The notes below the pieces were generated by a model. The model did not search any database, was not told the DNA's origin, and saw nothing but the letters and a program-made list of their open reading frames with translations. Position numbers and translations under genes: made by a program. 35,131 nucleotides of DNA from Desulfocapsa sp. (GTDB lineage Bacteria; Desulfobacterota; Desulfobulbia; Desulfobulbales; Desulfocapsaceae), in the NCBI GenBank assembly GCA_013792135.1, contig VMSP01000106.1, forward strand, positions 1 through 35,131, written 5' to 3'. This document shows, one piece after another, positions 33,402 to 35,131 of the stretch (the stretch's first letter is position 1; each line of letters begins with the position of its first letter).

Positions 33402-33947
33402 TCAAGCTTTCTTTCTCCTGCGTGCTGCGATGAGACCAGCTATACCGGTGCCCATGAGGAGCATGGTTGCTGGTTCAGGAACTGGGGTGGCAGTGTCAAA
33501 ACATCCTTCGAGGTTGACATTATTGAGAGGTATATAGCGGGTTCCTAAGGTTGATAGCCCGAAAAGGGATACAGTAATTTGATAATTTTTGTCGACAATA
33601 CCGTAAGTGTCCACGACAGGGTTAGTAGGGATTCCCCAATCATAGAGGCGAATTGGATTGGACCAGTCTTCAATTTCAATTCCGTTTACTTTCAGTCTTA
33701 GGTAAGTATTCGAAGGAGTTCTTTGAGGGATATAATTATTCGGGTCAATTCGTAGTGTCACATAGTGGAGAAAGTAATCCGAGGAGTATAACCCCATGCC
33801 GTATAATGTGTCTGGGTTTGTGTCTAGGTTCCATAGCTCCATGTCATCGTTTAACAGATCAAAGGTTGTACTCCATATCTGATTATCACCAATTTCAGTA
33901 TCAGCTTCTATCTCTGCAGTATCAAAAAATTGAATATGGGTTGCCAT
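33402..33947 (-). CDS. PEP-CTERM sorting-domain protein, apparently lacking its signal peptide
   Basis: The C-terminus is a classical PEP-CTERM signal: VPEPATMLLMGTGIAGLIAARRRKK, that is, the PEP motif, a hydrophobic helix and an Arg/Lys cluster, recognised by exosortase for surface export. The middle part was not identified; it looks like a beta-rich secreted domain. Such proteins always need an N-terminal signal peptide, but upstream of STQAMATHIQF (where AMA would suit a cleavage site) the frame continues only into sequence antisense to the SHOCT gene, without a hydrophobic region. The ATG at 33947 is the first plausible start. The 5' end was probably lost in a rearrangement, so the product may not be exported. 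Confidence 0.65.
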   Translation of the reverse strand: MATHIQFFDTAEIEADTEIGDNQIWSTTFDLLNDDMELWNLDTNPDTLYGMGLYSSDYFLHYVTLRIDPNNYIPQRTPSNTYLRLKVNGIEIEDWSNPIRLYDWGIPTNPVVDTYGIVDKNYQITVSLFGLSTLGTRYIPLNNVNLEGCFDTATPVPEPATMLLMGTGIAGLIAARRRKKA

Positions 33948-33980
33948 GGCCTGAGTGCTGAGGGATTGCACCTCTGGGAT

Positions 33981-34391
33981 ATGGAAGCACTCAAATCTTA
34001 CACAGTTCCTAGCAAGACCATCACAGAGATCGACGTGGGTGGCCCAGGTTCTGTGAGAAGTGGCGGAGGCGCAATGGGTGGAGGTTTTGGAGTTGATGGG
34101 TTCTTGGTTGGGGCTGCTGCAGCTACCGTACTGAATATTCTTACCAGCCACAAGACGACCAAGACATTAGTCCATGTAAAGAGTGAAAAGTCGGAGATCT
34201 TCTTGCTAATCTCCACCATGGAACCAGATGAGACGAGAATTTACCTATCCCCACTTTTCGTTTCGCTAAAATCAAAATCGAATACTGGAGCAAGTGGAAT
34301 TGTCGAAGAAATAGAGAAGTTGGCGAAGCTACTCGCCGACGGGCTCATTACAGGTGAAGAGTATGCGCAGTTGAAGAGAGGGCTGTTTTGA
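33981..34391 (+). CDS. SHOCT-domain protein, probably N-terminally truncated
   Basis: The 136-residue frame has a glycine-rich middle (GSVRSGGGAMGGGFG), a hydrophobic patch (VDGFLVGAAAATVLNIL), a beta-rich stretch, and a C-terminal SHOCT motif (IVEEIEKLAKLLADGLITGEEYAQLKRGLF, about 107-136). SHOCT is a short C-terminal oligomerisation element of unknown exact role. The first 10-12 residues do not look like a natural start and the ribosome site is poor. The head-to-head junction with the PEP-CTERM gene at about 33950-33980 suggests that both genes lost their 5' ends in the same event. Confidence 0.6.
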   Translation: MEALKSYTVPSKTITEIDVGGPGSVRSGGGAMGGGFGVDGFLVGAAAATVLNILTSHKTTKTLVHVKSEKSEIFLLISTMEPDETRIYLSPLFVSLKSKSNTGASGIVEEIEKLAKLLADGLITGEEYAQLKRGLF

Positions 34392-34454
34392 AATGACCTG
34401 TCAGCATCCAAACTTTACCCTTAAGACTAAGACATTTTACACTCATACGATTCG

Positions 34455-34997
34455 TTAAATTTGCCGGAGCGGTTGAGCGAAAAAGAAGTTCACTGGATTC
34501 CCACCTTTTTTGAAGTAAAGCGCCTTGTATTTTTTGTAATACTCATCTGCAAGAGCCTTATTACCTAACTTAGCGTAGCATTGCGAGAGAGCATCAAATG
34601 CGCTGATAGAGTCTCCGTCAATATCCAGAGACCGGGAATAATGCTGAATCGCGAGATTGCAGTCTTTCTCTTTGACTAAATCCGCAAAGAGTGCATGAAG
34701 TTTTTTTGCTTCAGGCTCACATTGTAAAGCATTACTGTAATCAACCAGAGCACTATCACTATCCTTAGCCAGTATTCGATAAATTCCTGCCCGGCTCCAC
34801 AAGTAACAAAATTGTTGATACTTTTTGGCTGCTGTTTCATAAACTTCAGCAGATGCAGCAAAATTGTTTTCTACCATCTTCTGAAAAGCATTTTTTCCTG
34901 CGAGAAACAATTTATCATCGAGGACTTGCCCTTTATCTTCTGTTTTAGACAGCTCCACAATCAGCAACTTCAGTTCTTCTGTCGGGTATTTGATCAT
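34455..34997 (-). CDS. TPR-repeat protein, possibly 5'-disrupted by an IS element
   Basis: About 180 residues from the ATG at 34997. Several tetratricopeptide-like repeats are visible, for example NFAASAEVYETAAKKYQQF, SDSALVDYSNALQCEP and DCNLAIQHYSRSLDIDGDS with AFDALSQCYAKLGNKALADEYY. No signal peptide is present. The frame stays open to 35072, but that extra part overlaps the start of an IS transposase gene on the other strand, so I take the shorter start. The native promoter and perhaps the first codons may have been separated by the insertion. TPR proteins mediate protein contacts; the partner is unknown. Confidence 0.65.
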   Translation of the reverse strand: MIKYPTEELKLLIVELSKTEDKGQVLDDKLFLAGKNAFQKMVENNFAASAEVYETAAKKYQQFCYLWSRAGIYRILAKDSDSALVDYSNALQCEPEAKKLHALFADLVKEKDCNLAIQHYSRSLDIDGDSISAFDALSQCYAKLGNKALADEYYKKYKALYFKKGGNPVNFFFAQPLRQI

Positions 34998-35057
34998 GCT
35001 ATGAAAGAGTGGACACTCAGTTAAGTCATTGATAGAAACAATGACAGGAGGAAATTT

Positions 35058-35131
35058 ATGAGTGTTCAACAACGTAGAAAATATGATTCTGACTTTAAGC
35101 GCAATGCTGTTCAGTTGTCCAAGGAACCAGG
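35058..35131 (+). mobile_element. Start of an IS3-family transposase OrfA (runs off the window)
   Basis: The ATG at 35058 has an ideal AGGAGGAAA ribosome site. The visible residues, MSVQQRRKYDSDFKRNAVQL then SKEP, match the N-terminus of IS3-family OrfA, whose helix-turn-helix begins RRKYDxxFKxxAV. The left end of the element should lie between about 35000 and 35050; AGAGTGGACACTCA at 35006-35019 is a candidate end. The rest of the element is outside the window. Confidence 0.78.

Overview
The window reads as chromosomal DNA of an anaerobic, probably sulfate-reducing or sulfur-cycling member of the Desulfobacterota (Desulfobulbales-like). This is an inference from gene content: a DUF39 homocysteine-synthesis protein, a three-cysteine LarE, anaerobic cobalamin genes (cbiD, cbiET, cbiF), an FmdE-type protein, a tiny diheme cytochrome and a PEP-CTERM protein. 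No rRNA, tRNA or CRISPR array was seen. Most genes are housekeeping, but the spaces between them, and some genes themselves, carry many small repeats and the scars of old rearrangements.

Layout. 1-115 is the end of a MITE-like repeat. 448-3062 carries an EF-G-like GTPase and a MogA/MoaB protein, closed by a long hairpin; purM faces them. 4300-4850 is a junk-like spacer with short tandem repeats and a resolvase fragment. Next come an OmpA-family protein, a DUF2065 protein, MgtE and a DegS-like protease. From 8871 to 12260 lies a direct duplication of the convergent protease/DUF445 gene ends, with an HD-GYP signalling gene between the copies. The intact DUF445 gene, a Gph-type phosphatase, MscS, an M23 peptidase, a YaiI-type protein, TerC, a geranylgeranyl-reductase-like flavoprotein and a diheme mini-cytochrome follow. 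A 5'-truncated hybrid histidine kinase sits at 19250-20011. Then come DUF2062, tsaD, moaA, pheA, the DUF39-larE pair and HU. A cobalamin operon (cbiD-cbiET-cbiF-cobO) and fmdE lead to a eukaryote-type fused hisHF. The right end is broken: a PEP-CTERM gene and a SHOCT gene that both appear 5'-truncated, a TPR gene, and the first codons of an IS3-family transposase.

Functional links visible here: cbiD, cbiET, cbiF and cobO overlap by a few bases and form one corrin-ring unit; DUF39 and larE overlap by 26 bases and are both sulfur-chemistry genes; mogA and moaA both belong to molybdenum cofactor synthesis but are 19 kb apart.

The most unusual signals are repeats. (1) TsaD, LarE and probably CbiET carry extra in-frame peptides encoded by related DNA segments, which looks like a mobile repeat that tolerates insertion inside essential genes. 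(2) The duplication around the HD-GYP gene has the A-B'-X-A'-B geometry expected from single-crossover integration of a circle. (3) Degenerate 7-base repeats end directly at the start codons of two genes that lack a Shine-Dalgarno sequence, and a MITE-like element has inserted into one of these arrays. (4) A 50-bp inverted-repeat element occurs twice between genes.
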